64,000 nt of DNA from Pseudomonas kilonensis (GTDB lineage Bacteria > Pseudomonadota > Gammaproteobacteria > Pseudomonadales > Pseudomonadaceae), in the NCBI RefSeq assembly GCF_001269885.1, contig NZ_LHVH01000023.1, positions 1 through 64,000 on the forward strand, in the 5' to 3' direction. The position numbers were made by a program, and so were the translations under genes. The stretch's first letter is position 1, and every line of letters starts with the position of its first letter. Below the pieces are notes generated by a model. The model had not been told where the DNA came from and ran no database searches. It saw only the letters and a list, made by a program, of their open reading frames with translations. Of this stretch, positions 26,501 through 35,193 are shown piece by piece.

Positions 26501-27526
26501 TCAGGCCGGGTCGACGACCTGAAGGGCAACACGTTCACGGCAAGGGCATTCGCCCATGTAACGGTGAGCTTCGACAAACTCGGAGAACGGGAAGACCCGA
26601 GTCTTGAGTGGCAACAGCACACGGTCGGCGGTCAGTTGATTGATATCACGCAGTGCTCGTTGCAAGGCCACCTGGTCCTGGAGAATGCCCAGTTCTGGCT
26701 TGCCAGTGAAATTGCCGATGCAGTGCACAAAGAACTGAATGTTCTTCTGGAACGCCGCACAGGCTGGAAACGGCGTCTGATTGCCGCCCTGCAAGCCATA
26801 CAGCACCAGGCTGCCACGCGGTGCCAGCACGTCGCCCAGCAGCGACATCTGCGGCCCGCCGAGGCCATCGAATACCACATCGACGCCACGGTTGTCGGTG
26901 AGCTTGTTGATTTGCATCAGCAAGTCCTGCTCTTCGGTGACGATGACCTTCTCAGCGCCCAGCGACAACAGGTACTCACGCTCGTCAGCCGTCTTGGTGG
27001 CCGCGATCACCCTTACACCCAGGGCCTTGCCCAGTTGTACGAAGGAAGGACCGGCGCAATGACTGGCATCGGTGACCAAGGCGAATTGCCCCGGTTTGAC
27101 CCGTGCCAGGTCCATGTAGGCGAAATACGCGATCAGCAGCGGCGTGTAATGCACGGCGGCTTCGATCGGGCTGAGCACGTCGGGATAACGGGTCAGTGCG
27201 GTGCGTGGCAGCACGATGACTTCACCGTACACCGGATAATCGTTCGGGCTCTCGGCCGGGAAGCTGGCGACCTTGTCGCCCACGGCCAAGTCATCGACGC
27301 CGTCGCCGACGGCCGTTACCACGCCGGCCATTTCATGGCCCAGGCCCGAAGGCAGGCGCGCCTGGGACGAGGCCAGGTTCTGGCGCCACAAGGTGTCGTA
27401 CCAACTGATGCCGATCGCTTCGACACGGACCTGCACTTCTCCTGGCGCAGGAAGAGCCGCCGCATGCTCTTCACATTTGAGCACCTCGGCACCGCCAAAC
27501 TTGTGAAAACGGATCGTGCGGGACAT
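26501..27526 (-). CDS. zinc-independent MDR-family (quinone oxidoreductase-like) dehydrogenase
   Basis: 341 residues from ATG 27526 (MSRTIRFHKFGGAEVL) with GAGG 6 bp upstream; the frame extends 11 codons further but without a ribosome site. GroES-like domain: GHEMAGVVTAVGDGVDDLAVGDKVA (about 62-86, quoted in part). The Rossmann part (about 140-290) has ALVTDASHCAGPSFVQLGKALG in place of the usual GAAGGVG dinucleotide loop, which is unusual. The structural-zinc Cys cluster is absent, as in quinone oxidoreductases. It would reduce a quinone or enone with NADPH; the substrate is unknown. Divergent from a LysR gene that likely controls it. Confidence 0.85.
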   Translation of the reverse strand: MSRTIRFHKFGGAEVLKCEEHAAALPAPGEVQVRVEAIGISWYDTLWRQNLASSQARLPSGLGHEMAGVVTAVGDGVDDLAVGDKVASFPAESPNDYPVYGEVIVLPRTALTRYPDVLSPIEAAVHYTPLLIAYFAYMDLARVKPGQFALVTDASHCAGPSFVQLGKALGVRVIAATKTADEREYLLSLGAEKVIVTEEQDLLMQINKLTDNRGVDVVFDGLGGPQMSLLGDVLAPRGSLVLYGLQGGNQTPFPACAAFQKNIQFFVHCIGNFTGKPELGILQDQVALQRALRDINQLTADRVLLPLKTRVFPFSEFVEAHRYMGECPCRERVALQVVDPA

Positions 27527-27597
27527 CGCAAACCTCGTCAAAGTAACCTCTAATGCCATGAACTCTATCCGGGCTTTGTACCCAAGACCATCAGTGG

Positions 27598-27607
27598 CTA
27601 TTAATAG
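27598..27607. promoter_or_regulatory. possible LysR-type site in the MDR/LysR divergent region
   Basis: The palindrome CTATTAATAG lies within GGCTATTAATAGTCGACATGCC, in the 257 bp between the divergent MDR and LysR start codons. LysR-type regulators usually bind such AT-centred dyads upstream of the gene they control. Assignment is by position only. Confidence 0.3.
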
Positions 27608-27783
27608 TCGACATGCCTGTCATTGATTCCGCAGTAAGAAAAACCAACCAATCCTGTGGGACTTAACCTAAGAAAACTCAATTAGCCGGTGCAGAGTACC
27701 AGCCTTTCCCCGTAAGATTCATGCCGGCCATTGTTCCCATATGGCCGCTCACGTCAAGCTTGCCGAATCTGCCAGGACCCCAG

Positions 27784-28698
27784 ATGAATCGTAATGACCT
27801 GCGGCGTGTCGATCTGAACCTGTTGATCGTGTTCGAAACACTGATGCATGAACGCAGTGTGACTCGCGCGGCCGAGAAACTGTTCCTAGGCCAACCGGCC
27901 ATCAGCGCCGCGCTGTCGCGCCTGCGCAGCCTGTTCGATGACCCGTTGTTCGTACGTACCGGCCGCAGCATGGAGCCTTCGGCCCGGGCGGTCGAGATCT
28001 TCGCCCTGCTCTCCCCGGCCCTGGATTCGATTTCCACGGCGGTCAGCCGTGCGGCGGAATTCGACCCGGCCACCAGCACCTCGGTGTTTCGCATTGGCCT
28101 GTCGGACGACGCCGAATTCGCCTTGCTACCGATGCTGCTCAAGCGCCTGCGGGCCGAAGCACCCGGCATTGTGCTGGTGGTGCGCCGGGTCAACTACATT
28201 CTGATGCCCGGTTTGCTGGCGTCCGGTGAAATCTCCATCGGTGTCAGCTACACCGACGACCTGCCGGCCAACGCCAAGCGCAAGGTCTTGCGGCGCAGCA
28301 TGCCCAAAGTATTACGGGCTGACACCGCCCCAGGACGACTGACCCTGGACGAATTCTGCGCTCGCCCCCATGCCCTGGTGTCTTTCGCGGGTGACTTGAG
28401 CGGTTTCATCGATGAAGAGCTGGCGAAACTCGAGCGCAAGCGCCACGTAGTGCTGGCCGTGCCGCAGTTCAACGGCCTGAGCACCCTGCTGTCGGGCACC
28501 GACATCATCGCCACCGTGCCCGACTACACCGCCGACGCGCTGACCGCCGCCGGCGGCGTACGCGCCGAAGACCCACCCATACCGGTGCGCAGCTTCGAGC
28601 TGCACATGGCCTGGCGCGGCTCCCAGGACAACGACCCTGGGGAGCGCTGGTTGCGGTCGCGGATTCAGATGTTTTTCGGGGATCCAGACAGCCTGTAA
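27784..28698 (+). CDS. LysR family transcriptional regulator
   Basis: 304 residues from ATG 27784 (MNRNDLRRVDLNLL), which has AGGA 6 bp upstream; an upstream in-frame ATG at 27721 would add a non-typical leader. The wHTH is at about residues 7-65 (SVTRAAEKLFLGQPAISAALSRLR) and the periplasmic-binding-like effector domain at about 92-300. It is divergent from the MDR dehydrogenase and is the likely local activator. Inducer unknown. Confidence 0.92.
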   Translation: MNRNDLRRVDLNLLIVFETLMHERSVTRAAEKLFLGQPAISAALSRLRSLFDDPLFVRTGRSMEPSARAVEIFALLSPALDSISTAVSRAAEFDPATSTSVFRIGLSDDAEFALLPMLLKRLRAEAPGIVLVVRRVNYILMPGLLASGEISIGVSYTDDLPANAKRKVLRRSMPKVLRADTAPGRLTLDEFCARPHALVSFAGDLSGFIDEELAKLERKRHVVLAVPQFNGLSTLLSGTDIIATVPDYTADALTAAGGVRAEDPPIPVRSFELHMAWRGSQDNDPGERWLRSRIQMFFGDPDSL

Positions 28699-28881
28699 CA
28701 GAATTCAACCGAGTCCGAAAAAACTTTTCATAACATGTTGAGTGCCCTTAACAGGCTCAGTCATTGAAACAGTCATGGCGCACTCAACAACAGATTACGA
28801 TCTCGGCTTCGCAACATCCGAGGCCAGGCCTCTGATCCCTTCAGACTAAAACCTTTGTGGCATCACACTCCCCACTCAGAC

Positions 28882-30000
28882 TCAAACCAATTCAGCTAAA
28901 GATGCCGGATTGAAGCCCTTCAGATCCGCGTAATCGCCCTTTTCCACTTTGGCGACCCAGTCCTTGTCGCTCAGCAGAACACGTCCTACAGCAATCAGAT
29001 CAAACTCTTCGCGTTCCATACGCTCGACGAGCCGTTCCAGGCTCGCAGGGGTTGAGCCCTTGCCGGCGAATGCGTGAGTAACATCGTTATCCAGCCCGAC
29101 CGAACCGACGCTAATGGTTGTGGCCCCAGTGACTTTCTTCGCCCAGCCCGCGCAGTTCAGTCCGTTCTCACCATCAATTTCGGGAAACTCAGGGTCCCAG
29201 AAGCGTCGCTGCGAGCAATGCAGAACATCAACACCCGCTTCGACCAACGGCAGCAGCCAGTCCTCCATCAGTGCAGGGGTCTCGGCGAGGCGCACCCCAA
29301 AGTCCTGCTGCTTCCATTGGCTGACGCGCATGATGATAGGAAATTCGGGGCCGACTGCATGACGAACGGCAGACACGATCTCAGCGGCAAAACGCGAGCG
29401 CTCTTTGATCGTCGGTCCGCCATAACGATCGGTGCGCTGATTGGTACCGGCCCAGAAGAACTGATCGATCAGATAACCATGCGCCCCGTGGATCTCAACG
29501 GTGTCGAAGCCCAGGCGTTTCGCATCCGCCGCCGCCTTGGCGAACGCAGCAACTGCGTCTGCAATATCCTCTTCGCTCATCACCACACCGCGCGGTTCAT
29601 TTGGCGAATCGAGGCCGGATGGGCTCTCAACCGGCGCATCAGGCTCCCAGCCGCTGACGTCACGAACTGCGCCGGTGTGCCAGAGTTGCGGCCCCATACG
29701 GCCCCCGGCATCGTGAACAGCATCGATCACATTCTTCCATCCGGCCAGCGCGGCTTCACCGTGAAAAAAAGGGATACCGGGACCGTTACGTGAAGCGGGA
29801 CGGTCGATGACGGTCCCTTCCGACAAAATCAATCCGGCCCGACCTTCAGCGCGCCGCCGGTAGTACGCAGCACTCCCTTCTCCGGGAATGCCCTGCGGCG
29901 AAAATTGCCTCGTCATGGGCGCCATGACAATCCGGTTTTTCAGCTCAAGCGAGCCGATGGAAAAAGGACGGAATAAAATGCTGGTATCAGGGTTCGACAT
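28882..30000 (-). CDS. NADH:flavin oxidoreductase (old yellow enzyme family)
   Basis: 372 residues from ATG 30000 (MSNPDTSILFRPFSIGSLELKN) with GGAG 7 bp upstream; an upstream extension crosses the divergent promoter. It is an FMN TIM barrel: KNRIVMAPMTRQFSPQG (about 22-38), the substrate-side His in GPQLWHTGAVRD (about 105), EIHGAHGYLIDQFFW (about 178) and the phosphate loop VGRVLLSDKDW near 345. OYEs reduce activated C=C bonds of enones, nitro compounds or other electrophiles with NAD(P)H. It is divergent from an HxlR gene with 101 bp between starts that contain two palindromes, suggesting direct repression and electrophile-induced expression. Confidence 0.9.
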   Translation of the reverse strand: MSNPDTSILFRPFSIGSLELKNRIVMAPMTRQFSPQGIPGEGSAAYYRRRAEGRAGLILSEGTVIDRPASRNGPGIPFFHGEAALAGWKNVIDAVHDAGGRMGPQLWHTGAVRDVSGWEPDAPVESPSGLDSPNEPRGVVMSEEDIADAVAAFAKAAADAKRLGFDTVEIHGAHGYLIDQFFWAGTNQRTDRYGGPTIKERSRFAAEIVSAVRHAVGPEFPIIMRVSQWKQQDFGVRLAETPALMEDWLLPLVEAGVDVLHCSQRRFWDPEFPEIDGENGLNCAGWAKKVTGATTISVGSVGLDNDVTHAFAGKGSTPASLERLVERMEREEFDLIAVGRVLLSDKDWVAKVEKGDYADLKGFNPASLAELV

Positions 30001-30031
30001 TGGATGGACTCCATTGCTTTGGGGAGCCACA

Positions 30032-30059
30032 TAAGTATATTTTGTAGACCTAATGTCAA
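30032..30059 (-). promoter_or_regulatory. candidate promoter of the old yellow enzyme gene
   Basis: On the minus strand TTGACA (30059-30054) is followed after 16 bp by TACTTA (30037-30032), with TATACT overlapping at a shorter spacing. The -35 box lies inside the first palindrome, so a bound repressor would block it. Confidence 0.5.
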
Positions 30060-30064
30060 TTAGG
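30049..30064. promoter_or_regulatory. palindrome 1, candidate HxlR operator
   Basis: CCTAAT-GTCA-ATTAGG is a perfect 6-bp inverted repeat around 4 bp, and lies over the -35 region of the old yellow enzyme promoter. Confidence 0.6.
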
Positions 30065-30065
30065 C

Positions 30066-30083
30066 ACCTAGAGTAGCCTAGGT
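30066..30083. promoter_or_regulatory. palindrome 2, candidate HxlR operator
   Basis: ACCTAG-AGTAGC-CTAGGT is a perfect 6-bp inverted repeat around 6 bp, 1 bp from palindrome 1 and 18 bp before the HxlR start codon. Both palindromes share a CCTA/TAGG core, as expected for two dimers of one regulator. Confidence 0.6.
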
Positions 30084-30101
30084 ATACATGAGGAAACTTC
30101 G

Positions 30102-30476
30102 ATGCTGGAATTAAAGCCACAGTGTTTTTCGGCAGACTGCCCGAGCCGGGCATTATTCGACCAGATCGCAGACAAGTGGTCGATGATGGTTCTGGCTGTG
30201 CTTGATGACGGGCCGCATCGTTTTAATGCCATCAGGCGCCGCCTGGAGGGCGTCACTCAGAAGGCACTGACACAGTCCCTACGGCGGTTAGAACGAAATG
30301 GCCTCGTCTCGCGCAAGGTCATTTCGTTCTCGCCCGTGGCAGTGCAGTATGAGATCACCCCACTTGGTCAAACATTGCAGCAGCCATTTCGCGAATTGCA
30401 TAAATGGACGCTTGATAAATTGCCTGATGTTGAAGCTGCCCGGTTGAAGTTTGATGAGGCCGCAGAAATAAGCTGA
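30102..30476 (+). CDS. HxlR family transcriptional regulator
   Basis: 124 residues, normal for HxlR. The family pattern is clear: CPSRALFDQIADKWSMMVLAVL (quoted in part; residues 13-33), then RFNAIRRRLEGVTQKALTQSLRRLERNGL covering the recognition helix and wing (about 42-70). Cys8 and Cys13 stand just before the helix, the position where YodB/QorR-type members use a Cys to sense quinones and other electrophiles. With the divergent flavin oxidoreductase this suggests a redox-sensing repressor; the sensing role is inference. Confidence 0.9.
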   Translation: MLELKPQCFSADCPSRALFDQIADKWSMMVLAVLDDGPHRFNAIRRRLEGVTQKALTQSLRRLERNGLVSRKVISFSPVAVQYEITPLGQTLQQPFRELHKWTLDKLPDVEAARLKFDEAAEIS

Positions 30477-30649
30477 CGGAGTGATTCCTTTTATTGAACA
30501 TATTTCAGATTATCTGGGACAACTTGCGTGTAAGTTCTTCACCTGCTGCCCCGCACTCTTCGCCCCTTTGCCGCAAGGGCGAGGTAACGGACGAGGGGCC
30601 TGATTGTTTCTCCACGTCGTCTTACATACTCGAATCACGCGTGACGCGG

Positions 30650-31630
30650 TTAGTCGAGCCGCGCACCATTTTCCCGTGCGTGCTTGATGTCTCTGGAGGG
30701 CGGGGCTCCGAAACGTCGGGCATATTCGCGACTGAACTGGGCGACGCTTTCATAGCCGACGCGCAATGCGGCGGTGTTCACGTCTAGCCTATCGGTCAAC
30801 ATCAGGCTGCGCGCGGCTTGCAGGCGCAACGATTTTTGATACTGAATGGGGCTGGTGCCTGTCAGCTTGCGAAACCGGTGATGCAGGGTAGAGCTGGCCA
30901 TTCCTGATCGTTCGGCGAGCTCGGCCACGTGCAGCGGCTTGTCGTAGTGATATTTCAACCACTCAATGGCTCTCACGATGCCCTTGTCTCGGTAACCATC
31001 GCGAGTGACGCTGCGCAACAAATGCCCCGCTTCACTGAGCAGCAGCCTACCGTATATCTCCCGCTTGATAAGGCCCGACATCAAGCCTGCTTCAAGCGGC
31101 CGTTCGATCAGCGTGGCGAGTCGAGCGAACGCATCGAGCATCTCACTCGTCGCCACACCGGATACGAAGCCCCGCGCCTCAATAGCCATTTCCTGCTTGG
31201 GCGATTCCAGGGTCAGGATCACCTCGTTGAGCATGGCAAAATCGAGCTTCAACACAACTGATAAATAAGGGGTTTGCTCGCTAGCCGCGTTAACGCGAGC
31301 CAGTGTGGGTATATCGACCGAAGTGACAAAAAACGCCCCTTGCCCGAACTCACAGGCTTCCTCGCCGAACGTGATCTCCTTTGCGCCCTGCAGAATGATG
31401 GCCACGCAAGGCTCATAAATGCAGTACTTGGGTGTACCCAGTTCGGCCACTCGATAAAAGGCCAAGCCTGGAATCGACGTCGTGCAAGCCTCGGCCAAGC
31501 CAATCTGCAAAGTGACTTTTTCGATAAGCCGTCTGAGTGCCTGGAGGCGTTCGTTGGGCTGAGCGGGTTCGTGCACGCTCAGGGAATGCACATGGCTGGA
31601 ACGGAATTGCGAGAAGGAACCGCTCGTCAT
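30650..31630 (-). CDS. AraC family regulator with AraC_N (PF06719-type) domain
   Basis: 326 residues. The N-terminal cupin-like domain (about 35-190; YCIYEPCVAIILQGAKEITFGEE) is that of YqhC-type AraC regulators, and the two HTH motifs fill about 225-315 (LHVAELAERSGMASSTLHHRFRK and TAALRVGYESVAQFSREYARRFG). YqhC activates an aldehyde reductase gene in E. coli. This gene is divergent from an aldo/keto reductase with 188 bp between starts, an equivalent arrangement that suggests aldehyde-responsive control. Confidence 0.9.
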   Translation of the reverse strand: MTSGSFSQFRSSHVHSLSVHEPAQPNERLQALRRLIEKVTLQIGLAEACTTSIPGLAFYRVAELGTPKYCIYEPCVAIILQGAKEITFGEEACEFGQGAFFVTSVDIPTLARVNAASEQTPYLSVVLKLDFAMLNEVILTLESPKQEMAIEARGFVSGVATSEMLDAFARLATLIERPLEAGLMSGLIKREIYGRLLLSEAGHLLRSVTRDGYRDKGIVRAIEWLKYHYDKPLHVAELAERSGMASSTLHHRFRKLTGTSPIQYQKSLRLQAARSLMLTDRLDVNTAALRVGYESVAQFSREYARRFGAPPSRDIKHARENGARLD

Positions 31631-31818
31631 TACATGCCCCCCTATTTACGGAATGTTCGAGTCTGCTGAGAGTGTGTGACCAGCACAAGTGCATCGGCAG
31701 GATTGTGCAAAAGATATGGCGCATTAGGGTCACCCGGCCAACCCTCGTTGTTCTAACTTCTAGTACGAATACCGGCTTCGATGAGCCCGTGAAACCTCAG
31801 TCGCGAAAGGAAAGTTGG

Positions 31819-33003
31819 ATGGACAGACGAGATTTTCTTACCTATTCGGCGACGGGTGCTGTTGCAGCCGCTTTGCTGCCAGCATTGAGTGCCGCAAGTT
31901 CGGCGGCTACAGCCCCAGCGCCCTCTTCGCTGACAGAGCGCGGAAGCGTGATGCCTACGCAAGGGCGGCTCGTGCGCGCAGACCTGCCCCTCAATCCGTC
32001 CTCCCATACAATGAGATACATGACACCTCAACGATTTGGTATGGGTGGGACGCAGATCGGCAATATTTTTGCGCCGATCAGCGACGAACAGGCGGATCTG
32101 GTTCTGCAGGCTGCTTGGGATGCGGGTGTAAGGCTTTACGACACGTCGCCGTTCTACGGGTTTGGCTTGAGCGAATATCGTCTGGGCCGCTTCCTTCATG
32201 ACAAAGATCCAGACGACTATGTGATCTCCACCAAGGTCGGTCGCGTATTGACGGCTGCGGGTGGCCTGCGCGCGGACCATGCCATCTGGAAGTCGCCAGC
32301 CCCCTTCAACTACCGATATGACTACACCGCAGCAGGCACGCGACGTTCCGTGGAAGACAGTCTGCAGCGTCTGGGGCTACCACGTATCGATATCGTTTTT
32401 ATCCACGACATCTCGCCCGATAACACTGAGCTGGAAGGCGGATGGGAAGCGGCGTATCGAATTGCGCGCACAGGGGCGATGGTTGAGCTTGAAAAGATGC
32501 GTGATGAAGGGCTCATCAAGGCATGGGGCTTCGGCGTCAATACGCCGAACGCCGTGGTTCAGGCACTGGCCAGTAATGACCCGACGCCCGACATCGTGTT
32601 GCTCGCCTGCCAGTATTCCCTCCTAGACCACGGCGATGCGTTGCGCAGCACCTTTGCGGCATTGAAACGAAAAGGCACCAGCGTCGTCGTTGGAACCCCC
32701 TTGAATGACGGATTTCTGGGCGGTCGCAACCGATATAACTTCAGCCAGGATCTACCTGCCGGTGCGGTAGAAAAGCGCGCGCGAATCATGGCGGTTGCCA
32801 GCCGACATGGCATCGACATTCATACTGCCGCCTTGCAGTTTGCAGCGGCACATCCACAAGTGTCCGCGATCATTCCGGGGGCGCGTTCGCCGGGGCAGGT
32901 AGTTTCCAATGTACAGGCGATGAAGGTCGGTATTCCGGCAGCCTTTTGGGAGGAGCTGAAGAGCCAGAGTTTGATTGATGCTCAAGCACCGGTTCCTTCC
33001 TGA
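31819..33003 (+). CDS. aldo/keto reductase with twin-arginine-like signal
   Basis: 394 residues from ATG 31819 behind AAGGAA. The N-terminus MDRRDFLTYSATGAVAAALL carries a twin-arginine motif and hydrophobic segment ending near ASSAAT, so export by Tat as a folded enzyme is likely. The rest is an AKR barrel of the L-fucose/D-threo-aldose dehydrogenase type: WDAGVRLYDTSPFYGFGLSE holds the catalytic Asp and Tyr (about 98-117), VISTKVGRVL the Lys (about 136), FIHDISPDN the His (about 195), and SAIIPGARSPGQV the cofactor end. An exported NAD(P)H-type enzyme would be odd. The divergent AraC gene is the likely regulator. Confidence 0.85.
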   Translation: MDRRDFLTYSATGAVAAALLPALSAASSAATAPAPSSLTERGSVMPTQGRLVRADLPLNPSSHTMRYMTPQRFGMGGTQIGNIFAPISDEQADLVLQAAWDAGVRLYDTSPFYGFGLSEYRLGRFLHDKDPDDYVISTKVGRVLTAAGGLRADHAIWKSPAPFNYRYDYTAAGTRRSVEDSLQRLGLPRIDIVFIHDISPDNTELEGGWEAAYRIARTGAMVELEKMRDEGLIKAWGFGVNTPNAVVQALASNDPTPDIVLLACQYSLLDHGDALRSTFAALKRKGTSVVVGTPLNDGFLGGRNRYNFSQDLPAGAVEKRARIMAVASRHGIDIHTAALQFAAAHPQVSAIIPGARSPGQVVSNVQAMKVGIPAAFWEELKSQSLIDAQAPVPS

Positions 33004-33151
33004 GCTTTATTGGGGTTTTACCGGAGCAAGCTTTAACTTCCTTTCACGACCACCACTTATATCCATAACATTGAGAATTCAAGGACTTTATTCTCCAGTA
33101 AATAAACTGTGCACGCGTTCAAATAGGAACGCGAGCCTAAGGTCGTAATAA

Positions 33152-33862
33152 ATGAAAACACGAACGTCTCTCATGATTTTCGGCGGCCTACTTGCGCTCT
33201 CCAGCAGTGGTCACATACTCGCGGACACACTTGCGCTTAGCGTTCCGTTGCCTGATCCACTCCCACAGTTGAAGGTTCTGACACTCCTTGTAGGTTTACA
33301 CCTGCTCGGTATGTGTTTCGGTCTCGGCGGGGCGACGATGCTGGACCTCTGGATTTTGCGTTGGATGCGTAGGGGTAGCCTCCCCGTTGAAATCGGACGC
33401 ACCTTTCACTTCATCAGCGACGCGGTCACTCTTGGGCTATGCCTCCTGTGGCTTTCAGGCCTTGGTTTCCTTGCTCTTTATGCGATGGAGTCGCCGGAAA
33501 AGTTTGAAAATCCTAAACTCTGGGCGAAGGTCATGGTGGTGGCCGTCCTGACCATCAATGGAATAATCATTCACGCGTTTGTATTGCCAGAAGCACTGCG
33601 CGACTTGAGTCGCCCCCTGCTCTTTGGAGTTTCCCGTAGAAGAGCCACCTTGTTTCTCGCATCAGGTGCAGTTTCGGGTGTGTCTTGGTACACAGCTTTT
33701 GCCTTCGGCATTTTTCGTGAGTTAAACAACAGTGTCACTTTCACCCTGTTGGTCATCATGTGGCTTACGCTGATAATAACCGCCTCTCTCGCAGCCATTC
33801 TGCTCTGGTTAAACTCTGCAGCGAAAGTAAGAAAACGTCCTTCGTTCAGTCCTCCGACTTAA
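33152..33862 (+). CDS. multi-spanning inner-membrane protein, unknown function
   Basis: 236 residues. It starts with a signal-like segment (MKTRTSLMIFGGLLALSSSG), followed by about five further hydrophobic helices near residues 45-65, 85-110, 125-148, 165-190 and 195-220. Conserved-looking features are two His (LLVGLHLLGMCFGLGGATML and RTFHFISDAVTLG), which could coordinate heme or metal as in DUF2214-like or copper-resistance membrane proteins; I cannot assign a family. Its GC content is lower than its neighbours, hinting at different ancestry. It lies 148 bp after the aldo/keto reductase gene and may be a separate unit. Confidence 0.72.
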   Translation: MKTRTSLMIFGGLLALSSSGHILADTLALSVPLPDPLPQLKVLTLLVGLHLLGMCFGLGGATMLDLWILRWMRRGSLPVEIGRTFHFISDAVTLGLCLLWLSGLGFLALYAMESPEKFENPKLWAKVMVVAVLTINGIIIHAFVLPEALRDLSRPLLFGVSRRRATLFLASGAVSGVSWYTAFAFGIFRELNNSVTFTLLVIMWLTLIITASLAAILLWLNSAAKVRKRPSFSPPT

Positions 33863-34008
33863 AGATAAAGGCATTGTTTGTAACTGCCCGGGAAATTGAG
33901 GCGAATCCAGTCAGTACTGACCGGCTGCACTGAGTTGATTGCGGTCACGCTGGCGGTGGCTGTGCGTTAGCCCTACATTAAGGCCCACCACACCCGCGCG
34001 GAATATCC

Positions 34009-35025
34009 ATGACGCCCCTCCAGGACAAAGGCACCACATCAATTGCCTTGGTGCATGAGGCATTGCATAGCGCCAGGCAAAGGCAGCTGGACCTGACAGC
34101 TGCGTTAGCCAATGCCGACATCGACTCTCAACTGCTCGACGCCCCAAAAGCCAGGGTCTCAGCGACCTCCTTTGCCCGCCTCTGGGTGGAGATCGCCGAC
34201 CTGCTGGACGATGAATTTTTTGGCATCGACAGCCATCCCATGCGTCGCGGCAGCTTCAAGCTGATGTGCCATGCGCTCCTGGACTGCCGCACCTTGGGTC
34301 AGGCGTTGCAGCGCATGCTGTCATTCCTGCGGCTTGTACTGGATGACATTCATGGCGAGTTGCAGGTCCAGGACGATCTTGCATTTATCGTGGTACAGGA
34401 CCGAGGTGTCCTGCGCCGCCTGTTCGCCTACGGCACCTGGTTTATCCTTGTACACGGGCTGTCATGTTGGCTGGTGAATCAGCGTATCCCCCTGCGCAAG
34501 CTCAGCTTTCGGGCGGCCAGGCCAGAGGATCAGAGCGACTACCGCATGCGCTTCTGTGAGGACATCGAGTACGACGCACCCGCGACCATGGTCAGTTTCG
34601 ACAAGAAATTCCTCGACATGAAAATCGCGCAGTCACCGGCCACGGTGGGTGCCTTCCTCAAGGAATCCCCTGGCAGCCTTCTGGTGAAATACCGCAACGA
34701 CGACAGCCTTAGCGCGCAGATAAGACGCTACTTGCGTGGATCAAGCCCCGAAAAATGGCCCGAACGAGGTGACCTGGCGTTGGTACTTCACATGTCCAAC
34801 TCGACGTTGCAACGCCGCTTGCAAGCAGAGGGCACGCATTATCAAAGCCTCAGGGACGACCTTCGCCGCGACATGGCGATTGACCTGCTGTCACGTGGCG
34901 ATATGACGGTGACGCAAGTGGCGGCCGCCACCGGTTTCCAGGAAACCAGTGCGTTTCATCGAGCCTTCAAGAAATGGACGGGCGTCAGCCCCGGCGCCTA
35001 TCGACGCGGCCACCTGGAAGAATAA
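34009..35025 (+). CDS. AraC family regulator (arabinose-binding-like N-terminal domain)
   Basis: 338 residues. The N-terminal ~190 residues match the PF12625-type domain of OruR/ArgR-like AraC proteins (SFARLWVEIADLLDDEFFGID), and the C-terminal ~95 residues hold the HTH pair (LVLHMSNSTLQRRLQAEG and VTQVAAATGFQETSAFHRAFKKW). It precedes the MFS-nitroreductase-ligase-porin genes on the same strand by 168 bp and is the likely pathway-specific activator. The inducer is probably the transported acid, by analogy. Confidence 0.9.
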   Translation: MTPLQDKGTTSIALVHEALHSARQRQLDLTAALANADIDSQLLDAPKARVSATSFARLWVEIADLLDDEFFGIDSHPMRRGSFKLMCHALLDCRTLGQALQRMLSFLRLVLDDIHGELQVQDDLAFIVVQDRGVLRRLFAYGTWFILVHGLSCWLVNQRIPLRKLSFRAARPEDQSDYRMRFCEDIEYDAPATMVSFDKKFLDMKIAQSPATVGAFLKESPGSLLVKYRNDDSLSAQIRRYLRGSSPEKWPERGDLALVLHMSNSTLQRRLQAEGTHYQSLRDDLRRDMAIDLLSRGDMTVTQVAAATGFQETSAFHRAFKKWTGVSPGAYRRGHLEE

Positions 35026-35101
35026 GCCTCTCCCCTGCTACGCCCGCCCCAACTCCGTTCAGTGCACTGCATTGCACATGCCCAAACAGCTCACGCAAAT
35101 T

Positions 35102-35126
35102 GGTGCCACCCGACATGGGCGGCACC
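35102..35126 (+). promoter_or_regulatory. 25-bp interrupted dyad upstream of the MFS gene
   Basis: GGTGCC-a-CCC-gacat-GGG-c-GGCACC is a near-perfect hairpin or dyad 67 bp before the MFS start. With no T-run after it, an activator site or mRNA structure is more likely than a terminator. Confidence 0.4.
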
Positions 35127-35193
35127 TGATCGCCTTCCTAGAATGTCGCGAAGTGCACTTCACCAACAACAATAAGATTGAAGGAGACACGTC

